From assembly GCA_965653565.1 (NCBI GenBank), contig CBFHAI010000017.1, forward strand, positions 14,250-78,249: 64,000 nucleotides of DNA, read 5' to 3'. The position numbers were made by a program, and so were the translations under genes. Below the pieces are notes generated by a model. It did no database searches and had not been told where the DNA came from. It saw nothing but the letters and a program-made list of their open reading frames with translations. This stretch comes from JALCLA01 sp965653565. GTDB taxonomy: Bacteria; Pseudomonadota; Gammaproteobacteria; Xanthomonadales; Xanthomonadaceae. Shown one piece after another: positions 31,145 to 39,814 of the stretch. Each line of letters begins with the position of its first letter. Position 1 is the stretch's first letter.

Positions 31145-33871
31145 TCAACCGGCCGCCAAGCTTTCGCGCACGACTTCCAATCGCGCGCGCTGCGGTGCTT
31201 CGCGCACCAGCACGGGATCGAGCACCGCATCGGCGCGCTCATGCCAGCGCCTGGCGGCGGCTGAATCTCCTTCCGCGATCGCCAGTTCGGACAATTCGAG
31301 CAATACCAATCCGACGCCGACGTAGCGTTCGCCACGCGCCGCCGTGGCCGTCGCCAGGGCGCGTTCGAGCAGCGCGCGCGCCGCCTCGAAATCGCCGGCT
31401 TTGGCGGCGAGTGCGGCGCGGATGCGCAGGGCGAAGGCATAGCGCGGACTGTTCTCGCCGCCGATGTCGGCGACCGCGGCGTCGATCGCATCGAGCAGCT
31501 GCGTGGCGGTGGCGGGGTCGCCGAAGCGGCGGTGCCATTCGGCCAGATGCAGGCGCTGGCGGGCGCGTTGCAGGACGTAGCGCGGGTCGTCCTTCGCCGG
31601 GATCGGCAGTTCCAGCAGCGTGCGCGATTCGGCCGCTTCGCCCGACAGCAGCAACATGCGGCCCAGATTCTGCCGATAACGAAACAGCGGCAGTTCCTGA
31701 TCGGCGGCGTTGCGTTCGGCCAGCGCCAGCGCTTCGCGCATCGGCGGCAGACCGCGCACGTAGTCGCCCTGTTCCTCGTACAACTCGGCGACGTTGTTGA
31801 GATTGCTCGCGAGCGCCGGATCGTCCGCCGCCAACGAGCGGCGGCTGAGTTCGAGCGATTCCTGGAACTGCTTGCCGGCCTCGAGCGTGCGGCCCTGTTC
31901 GTAGTACACGTGGCCGAGCGAATCGTGCACGCTGGAAATCAGCCAGCTGTCTTCCGCCAGGATGAAGCGGCGGTGGCGCAGCACTTCGAGCAGCACGCGT
32001 TCGGCGGCGAGGAAATTGCCGGCTTCGCGCAACACGGTGGCCTGGATCGTCATCGCCGCCAGCAGGGCGGGGTCGCGCGGACCGAGCGCGGTTCGCATGC
32101 GCGCGATCGGCGCGTCGATCAGGCCCAGCGCTTCCTGCGGGCGATCTTCGAGGGCCAGCATTTCGGCCAGATAAAGCTCGATTTCGTTGGTGGTCGGATG
32201 TTGCGTGCCGAGCGACGAATGCGCCAGTATGCGCGCTCGGCGCAGGGTCGCGCCGGCCTCGTCGAACATGCGCTGGCGCGATTGCATGAGGCCGAGTTTG
32301 GAAAGGTCGGTGGCGTTCTGGCCGGCATCGTCGTAAGGCGACAGCAGCGCAAGCACTTCTTCGTAGCGCTGCTGCGCTTCGGCGTAGCGGCCGCGATGGT
32401 CCAGCGCGCTGCCGAGCAGCCGCAGATACTGCGCGCGCTCGGCCGGCGTGGCGCCCGATTCGTGCGCGGCGTCGGCGGCGGCGATCAGCAATTCGGTGGC
32501 TTTCTTCGGCTGCCCGAGGCTGCGATAGATTTCGCCGAGCGTGCCGGCCAGGCGTGCGCGCAAATGCGGCGGCAGATCTTCGCGATCCTGCAGCCGCTGC
32601 TCGCCGAATTCGACCAGGTCGACCGCGGTCAGCAGGCGCGGCCCCGACGAGCCCGGCTCGGCCTGACGGAACAGATCGGTGAGGAAGGCCGTCACCGTTT
32701 CGGCGTCGCGCGCGAAGCGCGTGGCGCGATCGCGCTGTTCGGCCAGCCGCACGGCGCCCACGCCGAGCGCCACCAGCAGGGCGACGAACATCACGCTCTC
32801 GATCGGACGGCGGCGTATCAGTTTCCATGCCGCGTAACCCCAGCCGCGCCGCGCCGCGTGCACCGGGAAACCGGCGAGCCAGCGCTCGAGATCCTCCGAC
32901 ATCGCCTGCGCGGTGGGATAGCGATCGCGCACGTCCTGCGCGCAGGCGCGGCGCACGATCGCATCCAGATCGCCCTTGATCGTTGCCCGTCGCGCCGCCG
33001 GCGCCAGTTCGCTCGGGCGCGGGATTTCGTTCTGGCCGCGCGGCGGCAGGCGGCCGGCGAGCAGTTCGAACAGCAGGATGCCGAGCGCGAAAATATCGCT
33101 GCCGGTGCTCACCGGTTCGCAGCGCAGCTGTTCCGGGCTGGCATAGGCCGGCGTCAGCCACGGCTGCGTCACCGGGTTGGGCCCCTCGGCGTGCAGCAGT
33201 TTTGCGACGCCGAAATCGAGCAGCACCGGGCGGCCGTCGTCGCGCAGCAGCACGTTGCCGGGCTTGATGTCGCGATGCACGACGAGCCGCTGATGCGCGT
33301 AGTTGACCGCCTGCGCGATCTCCACCATCAAGCGCACGCGTTCGGTCACCGACAATTGCTGTTTTTCGCAGGCCGCGCTGATCGGCGAGCCGCGCACGTA
33401 TTCCATCACCAGATAAGGATGGCCGTCGGCGGTTTCGCCGCCGTCGAGCAGGCGCGCGATGTTCGGATGATCGAGCGTCGCCAGCAGTTGCCGTTCGTGG
33501 CGCAGTTGCCGGGCCGCATCGGGCGTGGCGACGCCGCCGATCAGTTTGATCGCGACCTGCAGATCGAACTGATCGTCGGCGCGGTCGGCCAGATACACCA
33601 CGCCGGTGCCGCCGCGGCCCAGTTCGCGCAGGATGCGGTAGGGCCCGAGGCGTTCGCCGACGGCGATCTTTACCGTGGCGGCGGAGAACGCGGCGCCGAG
33701 CTGGCCGGTGATATCGGTGTCGTCGCCGTCGGTGGCGAGCATCGAGGCCAGCACTTCGCGCAGTGCGCCGTCGGTGGTGACGCTCTGCAGCCAGGCATCG
33801 CGCTGCGCAGGGTCGACCGAGGCACCCTGCCAGAACAGATCCTCCAGTTTGCGAAGATCTTCGCGCCCCAC
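31145..33871 (-). CDS. Membrane Ser/Thr protein kinase with C-terminal TPR repeats
   Basis: A 908-residue kinase of the type often encoded beside ECF sigma factors. An N-terminal helical segment (LRKLEDLFWQGASVDPAQRDAWL) precedes the kinase domain (about 75-335): glycine loop GRGGTG, Lys109, HRDIKPGN with Asp201, and DFG at 219-221. A transmembrane helix spans about 359-376, and some 500 residues of TPRs follow. The start is GTG at 33871, preceded by GAGGAA at five bases; the open frame continues upstream without a ribosome site. Unlike the kinase at 14957 it has no signalling neighbour here. Confidence 0.92.
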   Translation of the reverse strand: MGREDLRKLEDLFWQGASVDPAQRDAWLQSVTTDGALREVLASMLATDGDDTDITGQLGAAFSAATVKIAVGERLGPYRILRELGRGGTGVVYLADRADDQFDLQVAIKLIGGVATPDAARQLRHERQLLATLDHPNIARLLDGGETADGHPYLVMEYVRGSPISAACEKQQLSVTERVRLMVEIAQAVNYAHQRLVVHRDIKPGNVLLRDDGRPVLLDFGVAKLLHAEGPNPVTQPWLTPAYASPEQLRCEPVSTGSDIFALGILLFELLAGRLPPRGQNEIPRPSELAPAARRATIKGDLDAIVRRACAQDVRDRYPTAQAMSEDLERWLAGFPVHAARRGWGYAAWKLIRRRPIESVMFVALLVALGVGAVRLAEQRDRATRFARDAETVTAFLTDLFRQAEPGSSGPRLLTAVDLVEFGEQRLQDREDLPPHLRARLAGTLGEIYRSLGQPKKATELLIAAADAAHESGATPAERAQYLRLLGSALDHRGRYAEAQQRYEEVLALLSPYDDAGQNATDLSKLGLMQSRQRMFDEAGATLRRARILAHSSLGTQHPTTNEIELYLAEMLALEDRPQEALGLIDAPIARMRTALGPRDPALLAAMTIQATVLREAGNFLAAERVLLEVLRHRRFILAEDSWLISSVHDSLGHVYYEQGRTLEAGKQFQESLELSRRSLAADDPALASNLNNVAELYEEQGDYVRGLPPMREALALAERNAADQELPLFRYRQNLGRMLLLSGEAAESRTLLELPIPAKDDPRYVLQRARQRLHLAEWHRRFGDPATATQLLDAIDAAVADIGGENSPRYAFALRIRAALAAKAGDFEAARALLERALATATAARGERYVGVGLVLLELSELAIAEGDSAAARRWHERADAVLDPVLVREAPQRARLEVVRESLAAG

Positions 33872-34075
33872 GTCGTTCCTCGTCAGCCCGCCCGGAATTC
33901 CACCGATGGCGATTGCCGGCCAGTGCCGCACGGCCGATGCCATCGCATACGACTATACCGACTGCGCGCCCGCGCGGCCGTCGGCCGGCCGCCGATCCCG
34001 TGCGCTGCGCCGCAATTCCGAAAACCGGGCCGGCGCTGGGGTAGGCTGCGCGCTCCGAAATCCGGATCGCCGCCC

Positions 34076-34978
34076 ATGTTCGCCACCATCCCCGAACTCG
34101 ATTGCGCCGGCCGCCGCCTGCTGCTCGACCGCGCCCGCATCCTCGGCATCGTCAACGTCACCCCCGATTCGTTCTCCGACGGCGGCGAGCACGACAGCGT
34201 CGCGGCCGCCGTGGCGCATGGGCTGAAGCTGGTGGAGGAAGGCGCCGACGCGCTCGATGTCGGCGGCGAATCCACGCGCCCCGGTGCGCAGGACGTGTCC
34301 GTCGACGAGGAATTGCGCCGCACCATTCCGGTGGTCGAAGCGCTCGCCGCGCAAACCTCGGTGCCGATTTCGATCGATACTTCCCAGCCCGAAGTGATGC
34401 GTGCGGCGGTGGCCGCCGGCGCCGGCCTGATCAACGACGTGCGCGCGCTGCAACTCGATGGTGCGCTCGATGCCGCCGCCGCGCTCGGTGTGCCGGTGGT
34501 GCTGATGCACATGCAGGGCGAGCCCGGCACGATGCAGGATGCGCCCGCCTACGACGACGTCGTCTCCGAGGTGCATCGCTTCCTCACGCAGCGGATCTTC
34601 GCCTGCGAAATGAGCGGCATCGACAAGAAACGCATCGTGATCGACGTCGGCTTCGGTTTCGGCAAGACGCTCGAACACAATCTCGCCTTGCTGCGGCAGC
34701 TGTCGCGCTTCACCGATCTGGGCGTGCCGGTGCTCGCCGGCCTCTCGCGCAAAGGCATGATCGGCGCGCTCACCGGCCGCGCCGTGCACGACCGCGCGGC
34801 CGGCTCGGCCGCCGCGGCGCTGATCGCCGTGCAACACGGCGCGATGCTGGTCCGCGTCCACGACGTCGCCGCTACCCGCGACGCCCTGGCCGTGTGGCAG
34901 GGCGTGGCACAGCAATCGGTGCCTGTCGCACGCAAGAGTGCGCGCGGCGGGTCGTTGCGGTTTTCGGACGAGGAATAG
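34076..34978 (+). CDS. folP: Dihydropteroate synthase
   Basis: Condenses 4-aminobenzoate with dihydropterin pyrophosphate in folate synthesis; the target of sulfonamides. The 300-residue protein shows all landmarks: GIVNVTPDSFSDGGE (loop 1), DVGGESTRPGA (loop 2), SIDTSQPEV, LINDVRAL, VLMHMQGEPGTMQ, and DVGFGFGKTLEHN with AGLSRKGMIG. The start at 34076 gives a typical short N-terminal extension. It often precedes glmM or follows ftsH in proteobacteria, but neither is next to it here. Confidence 0.96.
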   Translation: MFATIPELDCAGRRLLLDRARILGIVNVTPDSFSDGGEHDSVAAAVAHGLKLVEEGADALDVGGESTRPGAQDVSVDEELRRTIPVVEALAAQTSVPISIDTSQPEVMRAAVAAGAGLINDVRALQLDGALDAAAALGVPVVLMHMQGEPGTMQDAPAYDDVVSEVHRFLTQRIFACEMSGIDKKRIVIDVGFGFGKTLEHNLALLRQLSRFTDLGVPVLAGLSRKGMIGALTGRAVHDRAAGSAAAALIAVQHGAMLVRVHDVAATRDALAVWQGVAQQSVPVARKSARGGSLRFSDEE

Positions 34979-34987
34979 CGCGGGGCC

Positions 34988-35069
34988 GGGAATCGGGAGT
35001 CGGGAGTCGGAGTCGGGAGTCGGGAGTCGGGAGTCGGGAGTCGGGAGTCGGGAGTCGGGAGTCGGGAGC
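34988..35069 (+). repeat. Tandem heptamer repeat (GGGAGTC)n
   Basis: Eleven successive units of GGGAGTC, one reading GGGAATC and one shortened to six bases, then a partial unit. The G-runs recur every seven bases, so the strand could form G-quadruplexes. A few further units (GGGAATC, GGGAGTA, GAGAATC) follow at 35163-35187. It lies between the convergent folP and GGDEF genes. Heptamer arrays of this kind are common between genes in Xanthomonadaceae. Confidence 0.85.
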
Positions 35070-35095
35070 TACGTTGCGCTGCCAGCCTCTTCAGT

Positions 35096-35154
35096 CCCTT
35101 CGTTTTTGCTCCCTTCGCGTCCTTTCTCTTTCCTTCGTGTCCTTCGCGTCCCGC
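35096..35154. repeat. Purine/pyrimidine-rich dispersed repeat (GGACGCGAAGG family)
   Basis: A pyrimidine-rich stretch built from TCCTTCGCGTCC-like units; its reverse complement reads GGACGCGAAGGACACGAAGG then AAAGAGAAAGGACGCGAAGG. The same units form the two arms of the inverted repeat at 53562-53727. Together with the heptamer array it fills the folP/GGDEF gap. No gene is seen. Confidence 0.6.
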
Positions 35155-35222
35155 TCTGAACCGGGAATCGGGAGTAGAGAATCGGGAAAAGAGCGCGCTG
35201 CGCTTCGACCGATGAGGTGGCG

Positions 35223-37028
35223 CTAAGCCAACGGTCCCACTTCGATGCGATTGCGCCCCGCGTGTTTGGCCGCATACAGCGCCGCATCGGCATTTTTCAG
35301 CAGCTCCGCCGGGGCGCATGGATAGCCCGCCGGCACCGCGTAAACGCCGATGCTCACCGTGCAATCGATGTTCGCGGTTTCGCACGGCACCGCCTGCGAC
35401 GCCACGCCGGCGCGCACCCGTTCGGCCAGCTCGCTGGCGGCCTGCGAGCTGCAGTTCGGCACCAGCAGCGCGAACTCTTCGCCGCCGAAGCGCGCCAGCG
35501 TGCCGCCGGCCTGGCGCGCGATGCGCTCGATCACTTGCGCCAGCGCGCGCAGGCAATCGTCGCCGGCGATGTGGCCGTGGCGGTCATTGATGTCCTTGAA
35601 GTGATCGACGTCGATCATCATCAGCGCCAGCGGCTCGCCGCGGTCGCGCGCCTGCTGGCAGAACTGCACCACGGCGTCGTCCAGATGACGGCGGTTGTAG
35701 ACGCCGGTGAGGCCGTCGCGGCGGCTGAAATCCTGCAACCGGCGATTGGCTTCTTCGAGCCGCTGCAAGGTGGCGTCCAGTTCCGCCGTGCGCGCACGCA
35801 CGCGCGCTTCCAGATGGCCGCGCGCTTCGTCCTGGATGCGCTCGTTCTCCGCCTTCAGCACGTTGATGCGATAGGCCAGCGCGAACGACAGCAGGATCAT
35901 CTCGGCCGCCGAGCCCAACTGCATGCTGTACTCGGTGAGCGGCGTCTTCGGCAGCATGCCGAGCGACACCGCGGCGAACACCACCACGCCGATCAGCAGC
36001 GCGCTCCAGGCCACCAGGAAATGCCGCGCCGGTGCATAGCGGCGCACGCACAGCAGGCCGCAAACGAAGATCACCGGCGCGATCAGCAGCGCCAGCACGG
36101 TCTGGAACTGGATCACCACGCGATAAGACAGCAGCAGGGTGCCGAGCAGCGGCAACGCGGCCGCGAGCATGAAGACCAGCACCACGCGATCGGCGATCGG
36201 CGCGTGTTTGCCCAGCTCCAGGAACGAGCGGCTGAATTGCAGCATGCACAGGTTCGACAGCGCGATGAAAAGCGGTATCGCGAGGTTGCCCCAATCGGGC
36301 TGGGTCGGCCAGAAATACTGGAAAGCCAGGCCGTTCAAGCACAGCAGCAGCACGCCGAGCGACGCCACGTACAGCACGTACCAGAGAAAATTACGATCGC
36401 CCACCGAGACCCACAGAATCAGGTTGTACAGCAGCAGCGCGATCAGCACGCCGTAGTACACGCCCAGCCCGATGTTGGCGGGCAACAACCGCTCCATGTA
36501 GACGTCGGGCCGCGCCAGCACCAGCGGCACCTGCATCGAGCTTTGCGATTGCACGCGCAGATAGAACTCGCTGGGTTCGCCGCTCGGCAGGTCGAGCGCG
36601 AAGTTGAGATAGCGCAGGTCGGCATCGCGCGTCGAAAACGCCGTGCGGTCGCCCGATTCGCGCGTGCCGACGCGGCCCTGCGGATCGATGCGGTGCAGCG
36701 TCACATGATCGAGCAGCGCATATTCGATCGCCAGCAGCCAGCGCTGCGTGGCCGCGCCATCGTTGCCGGCGGTGAAGTGGAACCACAGCGCGCCGTCGAC
36801 GTAACCGAAGTTCGAGCGTTGCTGCGGCAGCGGCGCGAACTCGCCGGCGCGCGCACGGGCCCGTACTTCGTCGAGCGTGAGGCTGCCGGTGGCGTCGTGC
36901 AGCACGGTGGTGTGCTGCGCGAGCGGGTAGGTGTCGCCGGTCGCATCCAGGTGCAGCGTGGCGGCGGGCAGGCCGGCGGCGAACGAGCCGCCGAGCAGCG
37001 ACGCCAGCGCAAGGCCCCAAACGCGCAT
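35223..37028 (-). CDS. Diguanylate cyclase with 7TMR-DISM sensor (GGDEF)
   Basis: A 601-residue membrane sensor predicted to make cyclic-di-GMP. The start at 37028 follows AGGGGTGG and gives a signal peptide (MRVWGLALASLLGGSFAAGLPAA). A periplasmic 7TMR-DISM extracellular domain (about 25-165), seven membrane helices (about 180-390) and a coiled coil (about 395-435) lead to the GGDEF domain (about 435-597) with the active GGEEF motif in LARFGGEEFALLV. I see no RxxD inhibitory site immediately upstream of it. It is divergent from the his operon. Confidence 0.94.
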   Translation of the reverse strand: MRVWGLALASLLGGSFAAGLPAATLHLDATGDTYPLAQHTTVLHDATGSLTLDEVRARARAGEFAPLPQQRSNFGYVDGALWFHFTAGNDGAATQRWLLAIEYALLDHVTLHRIDPQGRVGTRESGDRTAFSTRDADLRYLNFALDLPSGEPSEFYLRVQSQSSMQVPLVLARPDVYMERLLPANIGLGVYYGVLIALLLYNLILWVSVGDRNFLWYVLYVASLGVLLLCLNGLAFQYFWPTQPDWGNLAIPLFIALSNLCMLQFSRSFLELGKHAPIADRVVLVFMLAAALPLLGTLLLSYRVVIQFQTVLALLIAPVIFVCGLLCVRRYAPARHFLVAWSALLIGVVVFAAVSLGMLPKTPLTEYSMQLGSAAEMILLSFALAYRINVLKAENERIQDEARGHLEARVRARTAELDATLQRLEEANRRLQDFSRRDGLTGVYNRRHLDDAVVQFCQQARDRGEPLALMMIDVDHFKDINDRHGHIAGDDCLRALAQVIERIARQAGGTLARFGGEEFALLVPNCSSQAASELAERVRAGVASQAVPCETANIDCTVSIGVYAVPAGYPCAPAELLKNADAALYAAKHAGRNRIEVGPLA

Positions 37029-37187
37029 CCGGCCACCCCTGATGAGTACGTCCCGCGCCGAAGATAGTCCTTGCGAAGGGCGTGTGCTGCGGATGGCATC
37101 GAAGTTCACCGATGTCCAAACGGCGTGAGCGTTCCGCTTTTTGGCGGGTGGTTGCGGCTCGGTTGCGCCGCGCCGTCGAAATCGATT

Positions 37188-37211
37188 AATGTATTAACAC
37201 GCTAATACATT
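37188..37211. promoter_or_regulatory. Perfect AT-rich palindrome, candidate operator of the his operon
   Basis: Perfect 9-base arms AATGTATTA (37188-37196) and TAATACATT (37203-37211) around a 6-base spacer, ending five bases before the start codon of the TrpR-like gene. The right arm contains TAATAC, a plausible -10. Transcription would then start at or next to the ATG and give a leaderless mRNA; no Shine-Dalgarno sequence is present. A repressor bound here would block the promoter. Confidence 0.65.
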
Positions 37212-37216
37212 CATCC

Positions 37217-37546
37217 ATGAAAAGACGCTCGCTCCAGCCCGATACCCCGCCGGTCGACCCGCTCGACGCGCTCTGCGATGCGCTGCTCAGCCTGCACGAG
37301 CGCGCCGACGTGCGCGCCCTGCTGCTCGATCTGTGCACGCCGGCCGAGCTCGAGGCGATGTCGGATCGCTGGCGCGTGGTGCCGCTGCTGCTGGCCGGCC
37401 TGCCGTATCGCGAAATCCACGACCGCACGGCGGTCAGCGTCACCACCATCGGCCGCGTCGCGCGCTGCCTGGGACAGGGCAACGGCGGCTATCGGCGCGC
37501 GGCGGAAAGTCTCGGCCTGCATCCGGCGCACGACGCCAGCCATTGA
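37217..37546 (+). CDS. TrpR/YerC-YecD family regulator of the his operon
   Basis: A 109-residue protein with the TrpR-like helix-turn-helix fold: ADVRALLLDLCTPAELEAMSDRW and LLLAGLPYREIHDRTAVSVTTIGRVARCL. In Xanthomonadales such a gene often stands before hisG. It is the first gene of the his operon, 54 bases ahead of hisG. I infer that it represses the operon in response to histidine or another amino acid and binds the palindrome just upstream of its own start. Confidence 0.9.
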   Translation: MKRRSLQPDTPPVDPLDALCDALLSLHERADVRALLLDLCTPAELEAMSDRWRVVPLLLAGLPYREIHDRTAVSVTTIGRVARCLGQGNGGYRRAAESLGLHPAHDASH

Positions 37547-37600
37547 CGCGTCGCGCGAGTCGCCCGACGCCTGCTCCACCCATCGAACGAAAACCCCCGG

Positions 37601-38509
37601 ATGCTTCCCATGAAAACGCGCGACCGCCTGCGCATCGCCACCCAGAAAAACGGCCGGCTCTCCGACCCCGGCCGCGAGCTGCTCGCACGCTCGGGACTGA
37701 GCTTCCGCGAAAGCCGCGACCGCCTGTTCTGCTACGGCGAATCGCTGCCGATCGACCTGCTGCTGGTGCGCGACGACGACATCCCCGGCCTGCTCGCCGA
37801 AGGCACCTGCGACCTCGGCCTGGTCGGCCTCAACGTGCTCGAAGAACAACGCCTCGAACGCGAGCGCAGCGGTTTGCCGCCGGCGTTCCGCGCGATCCGC
37901 TCGCTCGGCTTCGGCCGCTGCCGCCTGTCGATCGCGCTGCCGGCCGGCAGCGAATGGCGCGGCCCGGCAACGCTCGTCGGCCGGCGCATCGCGACCTCGT
38001 ATCCGAACCTGCTCGCCGATTGGCTGCGGCGCGAGAACATCGATGCGCAGGTGGTGATGTTGTCGGGCTCGGTCGAGATTGCGCCGCGGCTGGGCAAGGC
38101 CGAGGCGATCTGCGATCTGGTGTCGTCGGGCGCGACGCTTGCGGCCAATCAATTGCATGAAGTCGCGACCATCCTGGAAAGCCAGGCCGTGCTCGCCACG
38201 CCCGCCCAGCCTTTCGCCGACGAGCGCGCGGATCTGGCCACGATGCTGCTGCGCCGCCTCGACGGCGTGCTGCAGGTGCGCGACAGCAAGCTGGTGATGC
38301 TGCATGTCGATCGCAGCGCGCTCGACGCGGTGATCCGCCTGCTGCCCGGCGCCGATGCGCCGAGCGTGCTGGCGCTCGACGGCAACCGCGATGTCGTCGC
38401 GCTGCAGGCGGTGTGCCAGGGCGCGATCACCTGGCAGCATCTGGAAGACATGAAGCGCGCCGGTGCGCGCAGCATGCTGGTGCTGCCGGTCGAACAGATG
38501 CTGGCCTGA
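37601..38509 (+). CDS. hisG: ATP phosphoribosyltransferase
   Basis: First step of histidine synthesis: ATP plus PRPP gives phosphoribosyl-ATP. The 302-residue length is the long, self-regulated form with a C-terminal ACT-like domain for histidine feedback, so no HisZ is needed and none is seen. Motifs include LRIATQKNGRLSDPGRELL, GTCDLGLVGLNVLEE and the PRPP loop DLVSSGATLAANQL. ATG 37610 (MKTRDRLRIATQ) is an equally good start. It is followed by hisD after three bases. Confidence 0.95.
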   Translation: MLPMKTRDRLRIATQKNGRLSDPGRELLARSGLSFRESRDRLFCYGESLPIDLLLVRDDDIPGLLAEGTCDLGLVGLNVLEEQRLERERSGLPPAFRAIRSLGFGRCRLSIALPAGSEWRGPATLVGRRIATSYPNLLADWLRRENIDAQVVMLSGSVEIAPRLGKAEAICDLVSSGATLAANQLHEVATILESQAVLATPAQPFADERADLATMLLRRLDGVLQVRDSKLVMLHVDRSALDAVIRLLPGADAPSVLALDGNRDVVALQAVCQGAITWQHLEDMKRAGARSMLVLPVEQMLA

Positions 38510-38512
38510 GCG

Positions 38513-39814
38513 ATGCAGATCGTCGATTGGAATCTGCTGGACGAAGCCGCGCGCAGCGCCTTGCTGCAGCGGCCCGTGGTGCGCGACGCGACCGCCTTGC
38601 GCGCCGCCGTCGCGCGCACCATCGAACAGGTGCGCGCCGACGGCGACAGCACCTTGCGCGCGCTCACGCGCCGCCACGATGGCTGCGAACTCGCGGAATT
38701 CGAAGTGAGCGAGGCCGAATTCGCCGCGGCGGAATCGCAGATTTCGCCCGAATTATCTGCCGCGATGAATGCCGCGATCGCGCGCATCGAAGTGTTTCAT
38801 CGGGCCGGCATGCCGCTCGATTACACGCTGGAAACCGCGCCCGGCGTGGTCTGCGAGCGCGTGCTGCGGCCGATATCGCGTGTCGGCCTGTACGTGCCCG
38901 CAGGCTCCGCGCCGCTGCCGTCGACGGCGATCATGCTCGGCGTGCCGGCGCGGCTCGCCGGCTGCCCGGAAGTGATTCTGTGCACGCCGCCGCGACGCGA
39001 TGGCAGCGCCGACGCCGCCGTGCTGAGCGCGGCCAAACGCTGCGGCATCTCGCGCGTCTTCAAGCTCGGCGGCGCGCAGGCGATCGCGGCGATGGCCTAC
39101 GGCACCGACAGCGTGCCGCGCTGCGACAAACTGTTCGGCCCCGGCAACGCCTACGTCACCGAGGCCAAGCTGCAGGTCGCGCTCGATCCCGACGGCGCCG
39201 CGATCGACATGCCGGCCGGCCCGTCGGAAGTGCTGGTGATCGCCGACGGCGGCGCCGATGCCGAATTCGTCGCCGCCGATCTGCTGTCGCAGGCCGAGCA
39301 CGGGCCCGATTCGCAGGTGCTGCTGATCTCCGATTCGGCTCTGGTGCTGGGCGCGGTGGCGCAGGAAATCGCGAAACAGGCCGCCGAATTGCCGCGCCGC
39401 GACATCATCGATCAATCGCTGGCGCATGCGCGACTGATCCGTTGCAGCGACATCGCGCAGGCGATCGCGATCTCGAATCGTTACGCGCCCGAGCACCTCA
39501 TTCTCGCCGTGCGCGAACCGCGTGCGTGGCTCAATTCGGTCGCCAGCGCCGGGTCGGTTTTCCTCGGCGATTACGCGCCCGAAGCGCTCGGCGACTATTG
39601 CAGCGGCACCAATCACGTATTGCCGACCTACGGCGCGGCGCACGCCTACAGCGGCGTGTCCGTCGCCAGCTTCGTCAAGCAGATCACGGTGCAGGAAGTG
39701 TCGCGCGCCGGGCTCGCTGCGATCGGTCCGGACGCGGCGCTGCTGGCCCGCACCGAACGTCTCGATGCCCACGAGCGGGCCGTCACGCGGCGGCTCGACC
39801 GGGGCGAGGCATGA
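38513..39814 (+). CDS. hisD: Histidinol dehydrogenase
   Basis: Zinc- and NAD-dependent last two oxidations, histidinol to histidine. A 433-residue protein with the usual motifs: YVPAGSAPLPSTAIMLGVPA, KLGGAQAIAAMAYGT, FGPGNAYVTEAKLQV, DMPAGPSEVLVIAD, LSQAEHGPDSQVLL, and EHLILAV, which carries the active-site His after PE. It overlaps hisC by four bases (ATGA). Complete and of ordinary length. Confidence 0.96.
   Translation: MQIVDWNLLDEAARSALLQRPVVRDATALRAAVARTIEQVRADGDSTLRALTRRHDGCELAEFEVSEAEFAAAESQISPELSAAMNAAIARIEVFHRAGMPLDYTLETAPGVVCERVLRPISRVGLYVPAGSAPLPSTAIMLGVPARLAGCPEVILCTPPRRDGSADAAVLSAAKRCGISRVFKLGGAQAIAAMAYGTDSVPRCDKLFGPGNAYVTEAKLQVALDPDGAAIDMPAGPSEVLVIADGGADAEFVAADLLSQAEHGPDSQVLLISDSALVLGAVAQEIAKQAAELPRRDIIDQSLAHARLIRCSDIAQAIAISNRYAPEHLILAVREPRAWLNSVASAGSVFLGDYAPEALGDYCSGTNHVLPTYGAAHAYSGVSVASFVKQITVQEVSRAGLAAIGPDAALLARTERLDAHERAVTRRLDRGEA

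Noticed and set aside
31532..34075. Long N-terminal extension of the folP frame across the second kinase gene
   Set aside because: The extension is an antisense reading of the kinase. Family alignment places the folP start at 34076.
34988..35187. Tandem repeats considered as a CRISPR array
   Set aside because: Seven-base units without spacers, and no cas genes anywhere in the window.
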